Shown one piece after another: positions 1 through 8,012 of a DNA stretch of 27,354 nt. Below the pieces are notes generated by a model, which saw nothing but the letters and a program-made list of their open reading frames with translations, was not told the DNA's origin and ran no database searches. Source of the stretch: an uncultured Arcobacter sp. (GTDB lineage Bacteria > Campylobacterota > Campylobacteria > Campylobacterales > Arcobacteraceae); the NCBI GenBank assembly GCA_913054415.1, contig CAJXII010000005.1:1-27354 (forward strand), in the 5' to 3' direction. Position numbers and translations under genes: made by a program. Each line of letters opens with the position of its first letter. The stretch's first letter is position 1.

Positions 1-2
1 GA

Positions 3-413
3 GAAGTATATATATTTACAAATGATTGTTGCTTTTATCATCAAAAAATGACACATATTAAAACTATAATCAAAATTGATAAAACTATACACAGTACAAA
101 TAAGAAAACTGGCAAATTGACAAAGAAAACAACATCATCATTTGCTATTGCTAATTTTAAAGATGATGCAAAATCTTTTCATGATATACAACTTAACCAT
201 TGGAAAGTGGAAACTATGCATTTTCATAAAGATAAATCTCTTTATGAAGATTTACATACAGCTAATATTAATCCTATGACTATGACAATATTAAGAAGCT
301 TTGTAATAAATATTTTACATCTTAAGAAAGTAAAATCTATCAAGAATCAATTACTTAAAAATAGATGGGATTTAGATAGTACTTTGTCACTTTTATTAGG
401 GATTAGTTTTTAG
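3..413 (+). pseudogene. ISAs1-like DDE transposase, C-terminal part (5' end outside the window)
   Basis: The reading frame is open from the left edge (first full codon at 3), so the ATG at 48 is probably internal. The product resembles the C-terminal third of ISAs1/H-repeat transposases. A lysine/threonine-rich strand leads into NHWKVETMHFHKDKSLYEDL, which matches the family block R-HW-x-(I/V)E-x-xH--x-D-x-x-x-ED containing the last catalytic glutamate. An N-P-x-x-M-x-x-LRSF-x-INIL helix and a basic tail ending WDLDSTLSLL follow. Whether the whole gene is intact cannot be judged because its first part is missing. No terminal inverted repeat was recognised between its stop and nuoA. It may be a live insertion sequence or a remnant. 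The family call rests on motif recall only. Confidence 0.6.
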
Positions 414-472
414 TGGATTAGGCTACTTGTATTACTTTTTTTTATCTATTAAAGTTATCTCTTACATAAATT

Positions 473-490
473 TTGTTAGAATTGTAACAA
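473..490. promoter_or_regulatory. Perfect 6-6-6 inverted repeat upstream of nuoA (possible operator)
   Basis: TTGTTA-GAATTG-TAACAA forms a perfect inverted repeat with 6-bp arms and a 6-bp spacer. It lies 46 bp before the nuoA start codon and just upstream of the TATTAT sequences that could serve as -10 elements, so a bound dimeric regulator would cover the -35 area. No regulator is identified, and short repeats arise easily by chance in AT-rich DNA. Confidence 0.35.
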
Positions 491-491
491 T

Positions 492-504
492 TATTATCTA
501 TTAT
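492..504 (+). promoter_or_regulatory. Candidate -10 elements of the nuo operon
   Basis: Two TATTAT hexamers occur, at 492-497 and 499-504, about 32-44 bp before the nuoA ATG. Campylobacterota sigma-70 promoters typically have a recognisable -10 and a poorly conserved, T-rich upstream part, which fits here. This is the only gap of any size in front of the operon, so the main promoter should lie here or in the adjacent transposase gene. Confidence 0.35.
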
Positions 505-521
505 CAACTTTTTGAGTTGAT
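503..521 (+). promoter_or_regulatory. 5' leader hairpin just before the nuoA ribosome binding site
   Basis: ATCAACT-TTTTG-AGTTGAT is a perfect 7-bp stem with a 5-nt loop. It ends four bases before the Shine-Dalgarno sequence AAGGGG (525-530), which itself is 5 nt before the nuoA ATG. In the transcript it could affect ribosome access or mRNA stability at the start of the operon. It has no U-tract, so it does not look like a terminator. Confidence 0.4.
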
Positions 522-535
522 TAAAAGGGGAAAAA

Positions 536-925
536 ATGCAACACATGGATTTCGCGCATCCTTATTTTGGTGCTTTTGTAATGTTTGTTCTAACATTTGG
601 AGCATTTATGGCAACAACATCTGCCGCAAGGTTTGTCAGTAGAAAACTAGCAAAACTAGATACTGAAAAACTAAAATGTAACTTATATGAATGTGGTCCT
701 GAAGTGACTAAACAACCAAACAGTATATCTGTTCAGTTCTATTTGATGGCACTATTATTTATATTGTTTGATGTAGAGATTATATTTATGTTTCCTTGGG
801 CAGTTGATTTTAAAGTTTTAGGATGGTTTGGATTTGTAGAGATGGTTTTATTTATCCTATTACTTACTATTGGATTTGTATATGCATGGAAAAAAGGAGC
901 TTTAGAATGGCACAGCATAAAGTAA
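536..925 (+). CDS. nuoA: NADH-quinone oxidoreductase subunit A
   Basis: This is a small membrane subunit of complex I that takes part in the quinone-chamber region beside NuoH, NuoJ and NuoK. The 129-residue product has three hydrophobic segments and the family signature on the loop after helix 1, Y-E-C-G-P-E (about residues 50-55), the conserved flexible loop near the quinone site. The second block [11 protein letters not shown] is also present with its acidic residues. The start is set by a strong AAGGGG Shine-Dalgarno sequence at 525-530. It is the first gene of the operon, and its last 19 bases overlap nuoB. Length and motifs are normal for the family. Confidence 0.97.
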   Translation: MQHMDFAHPYFGAFVMFVLTFGAFMATTSAARFVSRKLAKLDTEKLKCNLYECGPEVTKQPNSISVQFYLMALLFILFDVEIIFMFPWAVDFKVLGWFGFVEMVLFILLLTIGFVYAWKKGALEWHSIK

Positions 926-1416
926 ATTATCTTCAAAATGGTGGAGCACCTATTGCTCTTACAGCAATTGATAAATTAGTAAATTTTGGTAGAAGTAACT
1001 CGCTATGGCCTATGACTTATGGTCTTGCTTGTTGTGCTATTGAGATGATGGCATCTGGTGCTTCAAGATTTGACTTTGATAGATTTGGGACGATCTTTAG
1101 AGCAAGTCCAAGACAATCAGATTTGATTATTGTAGCTGGAACTTTGACAAAAAAACATGCTCAGTTTATGAGAAGATTGTATGACCAAATGCCAGATCCT
1201 AAATGGGTTATTAGTATGGGAAGTTGTGCAAACACAGGTGGTATGTTTAATACTTATGCGACAGTTCAAGGGGTAGATAGAATAATACCTGTAGATATTT
1301 ATCTTCCAGGATGTGCTCCAAGACCAGAGACTATTCAGTATGCTGTGATGATGCTTCAAAGAAAAATAAGACAAAATCCAGCTTCTATGGCACAAAAAGC
1401 AAAAAGGTTGATATAA
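907..1416 (+). CDS. nuoB: NADH-quinone oxidoreductase subunit B
   Basis: NuoB carries cluster N2, the last iron-sulfur centre before quinone, and sits between the peripheral and membrane arms. All four ligands are visible: the tandem pair C42-C43 in [11 protein letters not shown]107 in GSCANTGG and C136 in PGCAPRP. The frame is open back to 823, but the start at 907 is preferred because a good AAAAGGAGC Shine-Dalgarno precedes it and the protein then begins at the normal point for NuoB. The resulting 169 residues are typical. It overlaps nuoA by 19 nt, and its stop codon shares a base with the nuoC start (TAATG), which suggests translational coupling. Confidence 0.97.
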   Translation: MAQHKVNYLQNGGAPIALTAIDKLVNFGRSNSLWPMTYGLACCAIEMMASGASRFDFDRFGTIFRASPRQSDLIIVAGTLTKKHAQFMRRLYDQMPDPKWVISMGSCANTGGMFNTYATVQGVDRIIPVDIYLPGCAPRPETIQYAVMMLQRKIRQNPASMAQKAKRLI

Positions 1417-2234
1417 TGAGAAAATATACACCAAAAGATGATGTTCAAAAAAAATCTTATTATAATGATAGATTTTATGTTACACCACAATTAGCAAGAC
1501 AAACAGTTTATAGTGATAGCACTTTTAGTAGTGATTATCTAAGTTTAAAAAATGTTGTTGATATTAAAGATGCTTTTATAGAGTTAGATCATTTAGTATT
1601 ATATGTAGATTCAAAAGATAATATAGCAACTATTAAGCACCTAAAAGAGATAAGAGCTTATGATTTTATGATGGAATTAACAGCTATAGATCTTATCGCA
1701 CAAAAAGGTGGATTTGAAATTGTTTATGAGATGTTATCAACTACAAAACATAAAAGGTTAAGAGTCAAATGTTTTATAAAAGAGGATCAAGCTATAGAAT
1801 CTGTAAATCCACTATTTAGAATGGCAGATTTTAGTGAGCGAGAGATGTATGATATGTATGGAGTAAAAGTAAATAACCATCCATATATGAAAAGAATCTT
1901 AATGCCTGATGATTGGCATGATCATCCACTTAGAAAATCATACCCTATGATTGGTGATGAAGCTGCTCAATGGTATGAAGTAGATACAATTTTTGGTAAA
2001 GAAGCTAGAGAGATTGTAGGACCAGAGATAAGAGATACTGCGGTTGTAGATAGATATGATACAAAAAGATTTGCAAGACTTGGTCATGAAGTGCCTTATG
2101 GAACAGATATTAGTGAAGGTGAACCAGATACACCTATTAGATATCAAGAAGAGGGTGGTATTAAAATTGGTAATTACCATATTATTACACCTTATGATGA
2201 GATTGAAACAACACAATTAGAAGAGAGAAGGTAG
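1416..2234 (+). CDS. nuoC: NADH-quinone oxidoreductase subunit C
   Basis: This is the 30-kDa-type subunit of the connecting module, which contacts NuoD and NuoI. The signature SEREMYDMYG is present, followed by H-P-Y-M-K-R-I-L-M and D-H-P-L-R-K-S-Y-P, the standard 30-kDa subunit block. The start at 1416 overlaps the nuoB stop by one base. The frame is open back to 1311, but that extension is nuoB coding DNA. At 272 residues it has a roughly 60-residue polar N-terminal extension and a C-terminal tail of about 60 residues after the conserved block. It is a separate gene from nuoD, unlike the fused nuoCD of enterics. Confidence 0.95.
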   Translation: MRKYTPKDDVQKKSYYNDRFYVTPQLARQTVYSDSTFSSDYLSLKNVVDIKDAFIELDHLVLYVDSKDNIATIKHLKEIRAYDFMMELTAIDLIAQKGGFEIVYEMLSTTKHKRLRVKCFIKEDQAIESVNPLFRMADFSEREMYDMYGVKVNNHPYMKRILMPDDWHDHPLRKSYPMIGDEAAQWYEVDTIFGKEAREIVGPEIRDTAVVDRYDTKRFARLGHEVPYGTDISEGEPDTPIRYQEEGGIKIGNYHIITPYDEIETTQLEERR

Positions 2235-2237
2235 ATT

Positions 2238-3464
2238 ATGCAAGTAAAAAATAGATTAAAACCATTTTTTGAAAATATCTCTTTTGATAGAGAAGATAAT
2301 ACAATGGTGGTAAACTTTGGACCACAACATCCATCAGCACATGGTCAGTTAAGACTTATATTAGAGCTTCAAGGTGAAGAGGTTTTAAAAGCCAATCCTG
2401 ATATTGGATACCTACATAGAGGTATGGAGAAAATGGCTGAAAATATGATGTATAATGAGTTCTTACCTACAACAGATAGGATGGATTATATCGCTGCAAC
2501 ATCTAATAATTATGGATTTGCTTTAGCTGTTGAAAAACTTTTAGGTATAGAAGCACCAAGAAGAGCTGAGATTATTAGAACAATGTTATTAGAGTTAAAC
2601 AGAATTATCTCACATCTATTTTGGTTGGCAACTCATGCACTAGATGTTGGTGCAATGTCAATTTTCCTTTATGCATTTAGAGAAAGAGAATTTGCGATGG
2701 ATCTTATGGAGGATTATTGTGGAGCTAGACTTACTCATAGTGCTGTTAGAATTGGAGGAGTGCCTTTAGATTTACCTAAAAATTGGATAGTTCAATTAGA
2801 AAAATTTATGTTTATCTTAGATGAGCAAATAAAAGTTTATGAAGGTCTTTTATCTAAAAATAGAATTTGGAAAATGAGACTTGAAAATGTGGGAGTTATC
2901 TCAAAAGAGATGGCAAAATCTTGGGGTTGTTCAGGAATTGCATTAAGAGGTAGTGGAGTTAAATGGGATTTAAGAAAAGAGATGCCTTATGGATTATATC
3001 CAGAGTTAGATTTTAATATTCCTGTTTCTGAAACTGGAGATAGTTATGGAAGATATAAACTTTATATGATGGAGATGAGAGAATCTATGAAGATTATAAA
3101 ACAACTTGTGCCAATGTATAAAGAGAGTGATACTCAACTTATGGCTCATGCTCCACAATATATATCTGCACCAAAAGAGCAAATTATGACACAAAACTAC
3201 TCTTTAATGCAACACTTTGTTTTGGTAACTCAAGGTATGAGACCACCAAAAGGGGAAGTTTATGTAGCTACAGAATCTCCAAAAGGTGAGTTGGGATTTT
3301 ATATAGTAAGTGATGGATCACCATACCCATATAAGATAAAAGTTAGAGCTCCTAGTTTTTGGCATACAGGGTTATTACAAGATCTATTACCTGGACATCA
3401 ATTAGCTGATGTTGTTACAATAATTGGTAACTTAAATATTGTATTTGGGGAGATAGATAGATAA
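2238..3464 (+). CDS. nuoD: NADH-quinone oxidoreductase subunit D
   Basis: This is the 49-kDa-type subunit, related to the large subunit of NiFe hydrogenases, forming most of the quinone-binding cavity with NuoB and NuoH. Diagnostic stretches are [11 protein letters not shown] near residue 27, carrying the quinone-site histidine, G-Y-L-H-R-G-M-E-K, and the C-terminal [18 protein letters not shown]. It lacks the hydrogenase nickel ligands, as expected for NuoD. The 408-residue length is normal. GAAGG before the ATG is the likely ribosome site. The stop overlaps the next start as TAATG. Confidence 0.97.
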   Translation: MQVKNRLKPFFENISFDREDNTMVVNFGPQHPSAHGQLRLILELQGEEVLKANPDIGYLHRGMEKMAENMMYNEFLPTTDRMDYIAATSNNYGFALAVEKLLGIEAPRRAEIIRTMLLELNRIISHLFWLATHALDVGAMSIFLYAFREREFAMDLMEDYCGARLTHSAVRIGGVPLDLPKNWIVQLEKFMFILDEQIKVYEGLLSKNRIWKMRLENVGVISKEMAKSWGCSGIALRGSGVKWDLRKEMPYGLYPELDFNIPVSETGDSYGRYKLYMMEMRESMKIIKQLVPMYKESDTQLMAHAPQYISAPKEQIMTQNYSLMQHFVLVTQGMRPPKGEVYVATESPKGELGFYIVSDGSPYPYKIKVRAPSFWHTGLLQDLLPGHQLADVVTIIGNLNIVFGEIDR

Positions 3465-3730
3465 TGAAAAGATATGATTTAAGAGGACACAAAGAGAATT
3501 TTATTCCTAGATTAGTAGAGATTATGAATAATGATATTGCTGATGAAGAGAATGGAATTTTTATTTTTGAAATAGGTGATTTTTCATCTGTTCAAAATGT
3601 AGCTGATGCTGTGAAAGAGAATAATTGGACTTTAATGAATTCATTAAAATTTAATGAGGTTGATTGGACTGTAGTAGTAAAAAAAGTAAAACCAGCTACT
3701 GAAGAAGTGCAAGAGACTGAAAGTAATTAA
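3464..3730 (+). CDS. Small NuoE-position protein (HP1264/Cj1575-like)
   Basis: An 88-residue soluble protein occupies the slot of nuoE. It has none of the NuoE thioredoxin-fold [2Fe-2S] features and contains no cysteine at all, so it cannot carry cluster N1a. It resembles the short proteins found at this position in Helicobacter and Campylobacter nuo operons. The Helicobacter pylori one (HP1264) has, as I recall, been reported to bind FMN. Visible here are a basic N-terminus ([13 protein letters not shown]), an acidic middle with alternating hydrophobics (G-I-F-I-F-E-I-G-D), a W-T-V-V-V strand near residue 68 and a glutamate-rich C-terminus. It overlaps the nuoD stop by one base. A role in electron entry is inferred from position and family. 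Confidence 0.7.
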   Translation: MKRYDLRGHKENFIPRLVEIMNNDIADEENGIFIFEIGDFSSVQNVADAVKENNWTLMNSLKFNEVDWTVVVKKVKPATEEVQETESN

Positions 3731-3741
3731 TAGGATAAATT

Positions 3742-5757
3742 TTGAGTAAAGTATATTTTTCTTTTTGGCAAGGTGAGGTTGTTGATAATAGATCTATTAG
3801 CAATCAAGAAGATTGGCAAGAAGTAAGTGCTAAATTACCAGTGCAATATGATGAAAACACACCTACGAAAGCTTTTGTAGGATGGGATGGATTCGCACTA
3901 TTTACTAATGATGTTGATGTAGTAAAACTTGCTATGAATTATGCAAGACAATATCAAGAGTATAGTGAAGCTTGTGGAAGATGTACTCCTGGAAGATGGG
4001 GTGGTCGTATCCTATATGATATGCTAGATAAAATTGCACGAGGTGAAGGTGAAGAGGAAGATTTAAAACATCTACAAGAGGTAAGTTCAACTATGACAAC
4101 AACCTCAAAATGTGAGATTGGTAAAACTGTGCCTGTTCCAATTTTAGGCATGGTTAAATATTTTGAAGATGATTTTAAAAGATTGATAAAAGAAAAAATC
4201 AAATCTCCTTGGTATGATAAAGATGATGAGAAATATATAGCTAATGTAACTGCACCTTGTAGTGATATGTGTCCTACACATATAGATATTCCAGCATATA
4301 TTGAAGGTGTTAGAGATATAAATTATGAACAAACTTTAAGTGCTACAAGAGAGCATATGCCTTTGGCTCATGTGTGTGGTAGAGTTTGTCCTCATCCTTG
4401 TGAAGATGCTTGTAGAAGACAAAATCTTGATGAACCTATATCTATTATGGAACTTAAAAGATTGGGAGCTGATTATGAAACAGACCACAATCTACCTTGG
4501 ATACATCCAATTAAACCTGCTAAACCAAGAGATGATGGTAAAAAAGTAGCAATTATTGGAGCTGGACCAGCAGGTTTAACAGCTGCATATTATCTAGGGG
4601 TGCAAGGTATTAGTGTAACAATATTTGAAGAGTTACCTGTTCTTGGTGGAGAGGTAACAGTTGGTGTTCCACAATATAGAATGCCTTTTGAAAAATACAA
4701 CGAAGATATAAAACTTGTAACAGAATTACCATCTGTTGAAGTTATCACTAATCATAGAGTAAGTGCCGATCGTTTAAAAGAGATTTATGATGAGTTTGAT
4801 GCTACACTTTTAGCATTTGGGACAAGATTATCTAAAGCTGTTAGATGTGATAATGAAAATCCTGAATTTGATGGTTATTGGGGTGCTATATCTATGCTTG
4901 ATAAAGTTAATTTATGGCATAAATTTAAAATAGGATCACCAGCATCAAATGAACTAAAAGATAAAACAGTAGTTTGTGTAGGTGGTGGATTTACATCTAT
5001 GGATGTTGTTAGATGTAGTATTCGAGAGGGTGCTAAAAGAGTTGTTATGCTTTATCGAAGAGATGAAAAAACAATTATAAGAAATACAACATTAGAAGAA
5101 TATACAGAAGCAGTAGAAGAGGGTGTAGAGTTTATTTTCTATAGTGCTATTGAAAAAATCATAGATGAAGATGGGAAAATAAAATCACTTCTTGTAAATC
5201 AATATGACTTAGTGCCAGATCCAAATGGTGGTAGAGCTCAATTAGTAAAAAGAGAAGATGGTGATTTTATTTTAGAATGTGATTATCTTATCCCTGCTGT
5301 ATCTCAAGCATGTGATCTTCAAATCTTACCAAAAGATTGGGATTTAGCTATGACATCTTGGGGAACACTACAAACAAATGGTAAAGATTATATGACAAGT
5401 AAAGAGGGGCTTTTCGCTGCTGGAGATTGTGAGTATGGTCCTATGACTATTGTAAATGCAGTTGGACAAGCAAGAAGAGCGGCTTCAGTGATCTCAAGAT
5501 ATATATATGATGGTAAAATAACTCTTACTGATGAAGAGATTATGGAAGATCATATGAGTAGATTAAAAGTCTACAATAAAAAAGAGAAGATTACAGGTTG
5601 GATGCCAGGACTTCCAAGAGAAGTGAGTGAAAAACTTGAAACTGATGATAGAAAAGATAATAACAAAGAGGTAAATTTAGGATTTACTGTTGAAGAGGCT
5701 CAAGCAGAAGCACAAAGATGTATGAGATGTTATTATCTGGGGATGGTGGCAGTATGA
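3742..5757 (+). CDS. Chimeric NuoF-like / GltD-type FAD-NAD(P) oxidoreductase subunit
   Basis: This 671-residue protein sits in the nuoF slot. Residues about 40-150 match only the C-terminal N3 iron-sulfur part of NuoF. The ligand motif reads C78-G-R-C81-T-P-G84-R...C124, so the third cysteine is glycine. The NADH- and FMN-binding core of NuoF is absent. Residues 170-260 form a GltD/DPYD-type double [4Fe-4S] domain (C173, C177, C212, C216, C220, C224). An FAD Rossmann motif GAGPAG follows at 273-278, then a second dinucleotide site GGGFTSMD at 414-421 with YRRD at 438-441, the FAD-closing GLFAAGDC at 556-563 and a C-terminal CMRC. It resembles glutamate synthase small subunits, NfnB and SfrB. 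The start is TTG at 3742, supported by AGGA six bases upstream. It probably passes electrons to NuoG. The donor is unknown, with NADPH suspected from the GltD relation. Confidence 0.85.
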   Translation: MSKVYFSFWQGEVVDNRSISNQEDWQEVSAKLPVQYDENTPTKAFVGWDGFALFTNDVDVVKLAMNYARQYQEYSEACGRCTPGRWGGRILYDMLDKIARGEGEEEDLKHLQEVSSTMTTTSKCEIGKTVPVPILGMVKYFEDDFKRLIKEKIKSPWYDKDDEKYIANVTAPCSDMCPTHIDIPAYIEGVRDINYEQTLSATREHMPLAHVCGRVCPHPCEDACRRQNLDEPISIMELKRLGADYETDHNLPWIHPIKPAKPRDDGKKVAIIGAGPAGLTAAYYLGVQGISVTIFEELPVLGGEVTVGVPQYRMPFEKYNEDIKLVTELPSVEVITNHRVSADRLKEIYDEFDATLLAFGTRLSKAVRCDNENPEFDGYWGAISMLDKVNLWHKFKIGSPASNELKDKTVVCVGGGFTSMDVVRCSIREGAKRVVMLYRRDEKTIIRNTTLEEYTEAVEEGVEFIFYSAIEKIIDEDGKIKSLLVNQYDLVPDPNGGRAQLVKREDGDFILECDYLIPAVSQACDLQILPKDWDLAMTSWGTLQTNGKDYMTSKEGLFAAGDCEYGPMTIVNAVGQARRAASVISRYIYDGKITLTDEEIMEDHMSRLKVYNKKEKITGWMPGLPREVSEKLETDDRKDNNKEVNLGFTVEEAQAEAQRCMRCYYLGMVAV

Positions 5758-8012
5758 GTCATGGTAGAGTAGAACATAGAGGAAAATCTATAACTATTGT
5801 TATAGATGGTAAAAAATGTGATGGAGTTTATGGTCAAACTATACTAGAGATAGCTAGAGCCAATGACATATATATACCAACTATGTGTTATTTGACTAAA
5901 GTATCTCCAATAGCATCTTGTAGAATGTGTGCAGTAAAAGTTGATGGGGTTGATGGACTTATTTTAAGTTGTCAAGAAAAAGCTGTCGATGGTGCAGTAA
6001 TTACAACAAATGATAACGAAATAGAGTATCATAGAACAAATATTATGAAACTTTATGATGTAAACCATCCGTTACAATGTGGAGTTTGTGATAAAAGTGG
6101 AGAGTGTGACTTACAAAATAAAAATATTGAGTTTAAAGTAGATTCTCAACATTTTGCTGCAAAAGAGCAACCAAGAAAACAAAAAAAATGGGGTGTCTTA
6201 GGATATGATCCAAATCTTTGTATTATGTGTGAAAAATGTGTTCATACATGTAATGAAGTGATAGGTTCAAGTGCATTATATATTAAACCAGGTGGATATA
6301 ACTCAACTATTGATATTAAGATGTCAAGATGTGAGCAGTGTGGAGATTGTATCTCTGTATGTCCTGTAGGTGCTATGGTCTCAAATCCATATAAATATAG
6401 TGCAAATGCTTGGGAAAGTAAACAAATTCCTGCTACTTGTGCTCATTGTAGCACAGGTTGTGCATTGTATTATGATGTAAAATATGGAAAAATTACAAGA
6501 GTTAAAAATGATTTTGAGTTCTCATCACTTTGTGGAGCTGGACGATTTGGATTTGAGTTTGAAAATAAAAATGTATCAACAAAAGAGCAGTTTGACATAG
6601 CTGTAGAAAAAATCAAATCAGCAGGAACAATCAAATTTAACTCTTATATCACAAATGAAGAGGCTTTTATTCTACAAAAATTAAAAGAACAATTAGGATT
6701 GAAACTTATAAATGAGGGTGCAAAATATTATCAAGATTTTTTAAGAACATATAGTAGTGTAACTGGAAAATCTTTATACACAGCTACAAATGAAACTGTG
6801 CAAAATAGTGATATGATAATTTTATTAGGAAGTAGAGTAAGAAGAGATAATCCTGGATTAAAATATAGTATCAATATGGCAGTAAAATCAAGAAAAGCTG
6901 AGTTTGTTTATATGCATCCTATTGATGATATAAATCTAACAAATAAATATACTCAATTAATCAAATATGAAGTTGGAAGCGAAGAGGCAGTGATTGCTAT
7001 GTTAGCTTCATATTTGATCAAAAATAAACCTGATGAATACAAAGAGTATTTTGATGATCTTGATATTGGATATTTAAGTGGTGAGTCAAGTGTTGGCGAA
7101 GAGGAGCTTGAACTTATCCAAAATAAACTTTTAAGAAGAAAAAATAAAACTTTGATTATTGGAACAGATATCTATAGACATCCACAAGCACAAAATATAG
7201 CTAAATTAGTAGGGCTTATAGATAAATATACAGATTTTAATATCTTACTTATGACAACTGTTACTAATACTTTAGGGGTAAGTTTATTGTGTGATTTAGA
7301 TGAGCAAGAAGAAGGTGATACAATAGGATACAATGTAAGTGGTGATTTTACAATCGCACACCATAGCAATCCTGATTTTAATATCCCATCACTAAATCAA
7401 CAAGAGGGAACATTTACCTCGATGAATAAAACAGTTTTAAATACAAATGTAGCTTTACCTTATGAAGGGTATTGTTTAAATGATTTAGCAAATGCTATTT
7501 TAGATGATAGCTATGAAAATACTATAGATTATACAAAAGATTTAGCAATCAAACCAGAGTTTAAAGATATAGAGTTTGATGATCTAAATAATGGATATGA
7601 TAAATATGGAAATGATCTAAGAGGTTATAATTTAAATAGTGTTGATGTAGAGATTAAACCAGTTGTTTTAGATGAGGTTGAAGAGCTAAGTTCTTATAAT
7701 GGTAGTGTGATCTATAGATGTGAGCCATTACATCAATTTAATAAAGCTACTGCAAAATCATTACTTTTACAATCAGATACACACTTAAGAGGTGGGAAAT
7801 CATTTGCAACAGCAGCTAAAATTAAAAGTGGTGATAATATAAAAATAATATATGGCGATCAAGTTACGATTAGGAAATTTAAAGTTGATTTTGAGATAAA
7901 AGGCACAATAGCTTTATATCCAACTTTTGATGAAGGATTAAATGATGATGTTATTGATCATGGTTATAGATTTAAACAAGTTAAAATTGAAAAGGTTGAA
8001 GTAGATGAGTAA
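5754..8012 (+). CDS. nuoG: NADH-quinone oxidoreductase subunit G, first copy (N7 ligands kept)
   Basis: This is an iron-sulfur-rich electron-wire subunit of 752 residues. In order it shows a [2Fe-2S] site (C45, C56, C59, C73), a His-Cys3 [4Fe-4S] site (H105, C109, C112, C118), two complete ferredoxin-type CxxCxxCxxxC motifs (C156-C166 and C193-C203), and an N7-type motif C229-x2-C232-x3-C236 with C260. The molybdopterin-oxidoreductase-like domain follows. The second ferredoxin motif is extra: canonical NuoG keeps just one cysteine there. Start ATG 5754 overlaps the preceding stop as ATGA. The frame is open to an ATG at 5718, but that stretch codes for the F-like tail. The stop overlaps nuoG2 by 8 nt. 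It is paralogous to the next gene over its full length. Confidence 0.93.
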   Translation: MSHGRVEHRGKSITIVIDGKKCDGVYGQTILEIARANDIYIPTMCYLTKVSPIASCRMCAVKVDGVDGLILSCQEKAVDGAVITTNDNEIEYHRTNIMKLYDVNHPLQCGVCDKSGECDLQNKNIEFKVDSQHFAAKEQPRKQKKWGVLGYDPNLCIMCEKCVHTCNEVIGSSALYIKPGGYNSTIDIKMSRCEQCGDCISVCPVGAMVSNPYKYSANAWESKQIPATCAHCSTGCALYYDVKYGKITRVKNDFEFSSLCGAGRFGFEFENKNVSTKEQFDIAVEKIKSAGTIKFNSYITNEEAFILQKLKEQLGLKLINEGAKYYQDFLRTYSSVTGKSLYTATNETVQNSDMIILLGSRVRRDNPGLKYSINMAVKSRKAEFVYMHPIDDINLTNKYTQLIKYEVGSEEAVIAMLASYLIKNKPDEYKEYFDDLDIGYLSGESSVGEEELELIQNKLLRRKNKTLIIGTDIYRHPQAQNIAKLVGLIDKYTDFNILLMTTVTNTLGVSLLCDLDEQEEGDTIGYNVSGDFTIAHHSNPDFNIPSLNQQEGTFTSMNKTVLNTNVALPYEGYCLNDLANAILDDSYENTIDYTKDLAIKPEFKDIEFDDLNNGYDKYGNDLRGYNLNSVDVEIKPVVLDEVEELSSYNGSVIYRCEPLHQFNKATAKSLLLQSDTHLRGGKSFATAAKIKSGDNIKIIYGDQVTIRKFKVDFEIKGTIALYPTFDEGLNDDVIDHGYRFKQVKIEKVEVDE

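Noticed and set aside
427..642. 71-residue frame across the nuo leader and the start of nuoA
   Set aside because: It overlaps nuoA in another frame, has no ribosome site or recognisable domain, and nuoA is certain.
823..906. Upstream extension of nuoB
   Set aside because: This is nuoA coding DNA read in another frame; the ATG at 907 has a good ribosome site and gives the normal NuoB N-terminus.
1311..1415. Upstream extension of nuoC
   Set aside because: It lies in nuoB coding DNA; the ATG at 1416 forms a standard TAATG junction.
5718..5753. Earlier start for nuoG1
   Set aside because: It would encode out-of-frame F-like tail sequence; ATG 5754 forms an ATGA overlap and gives a proper N-terminus.
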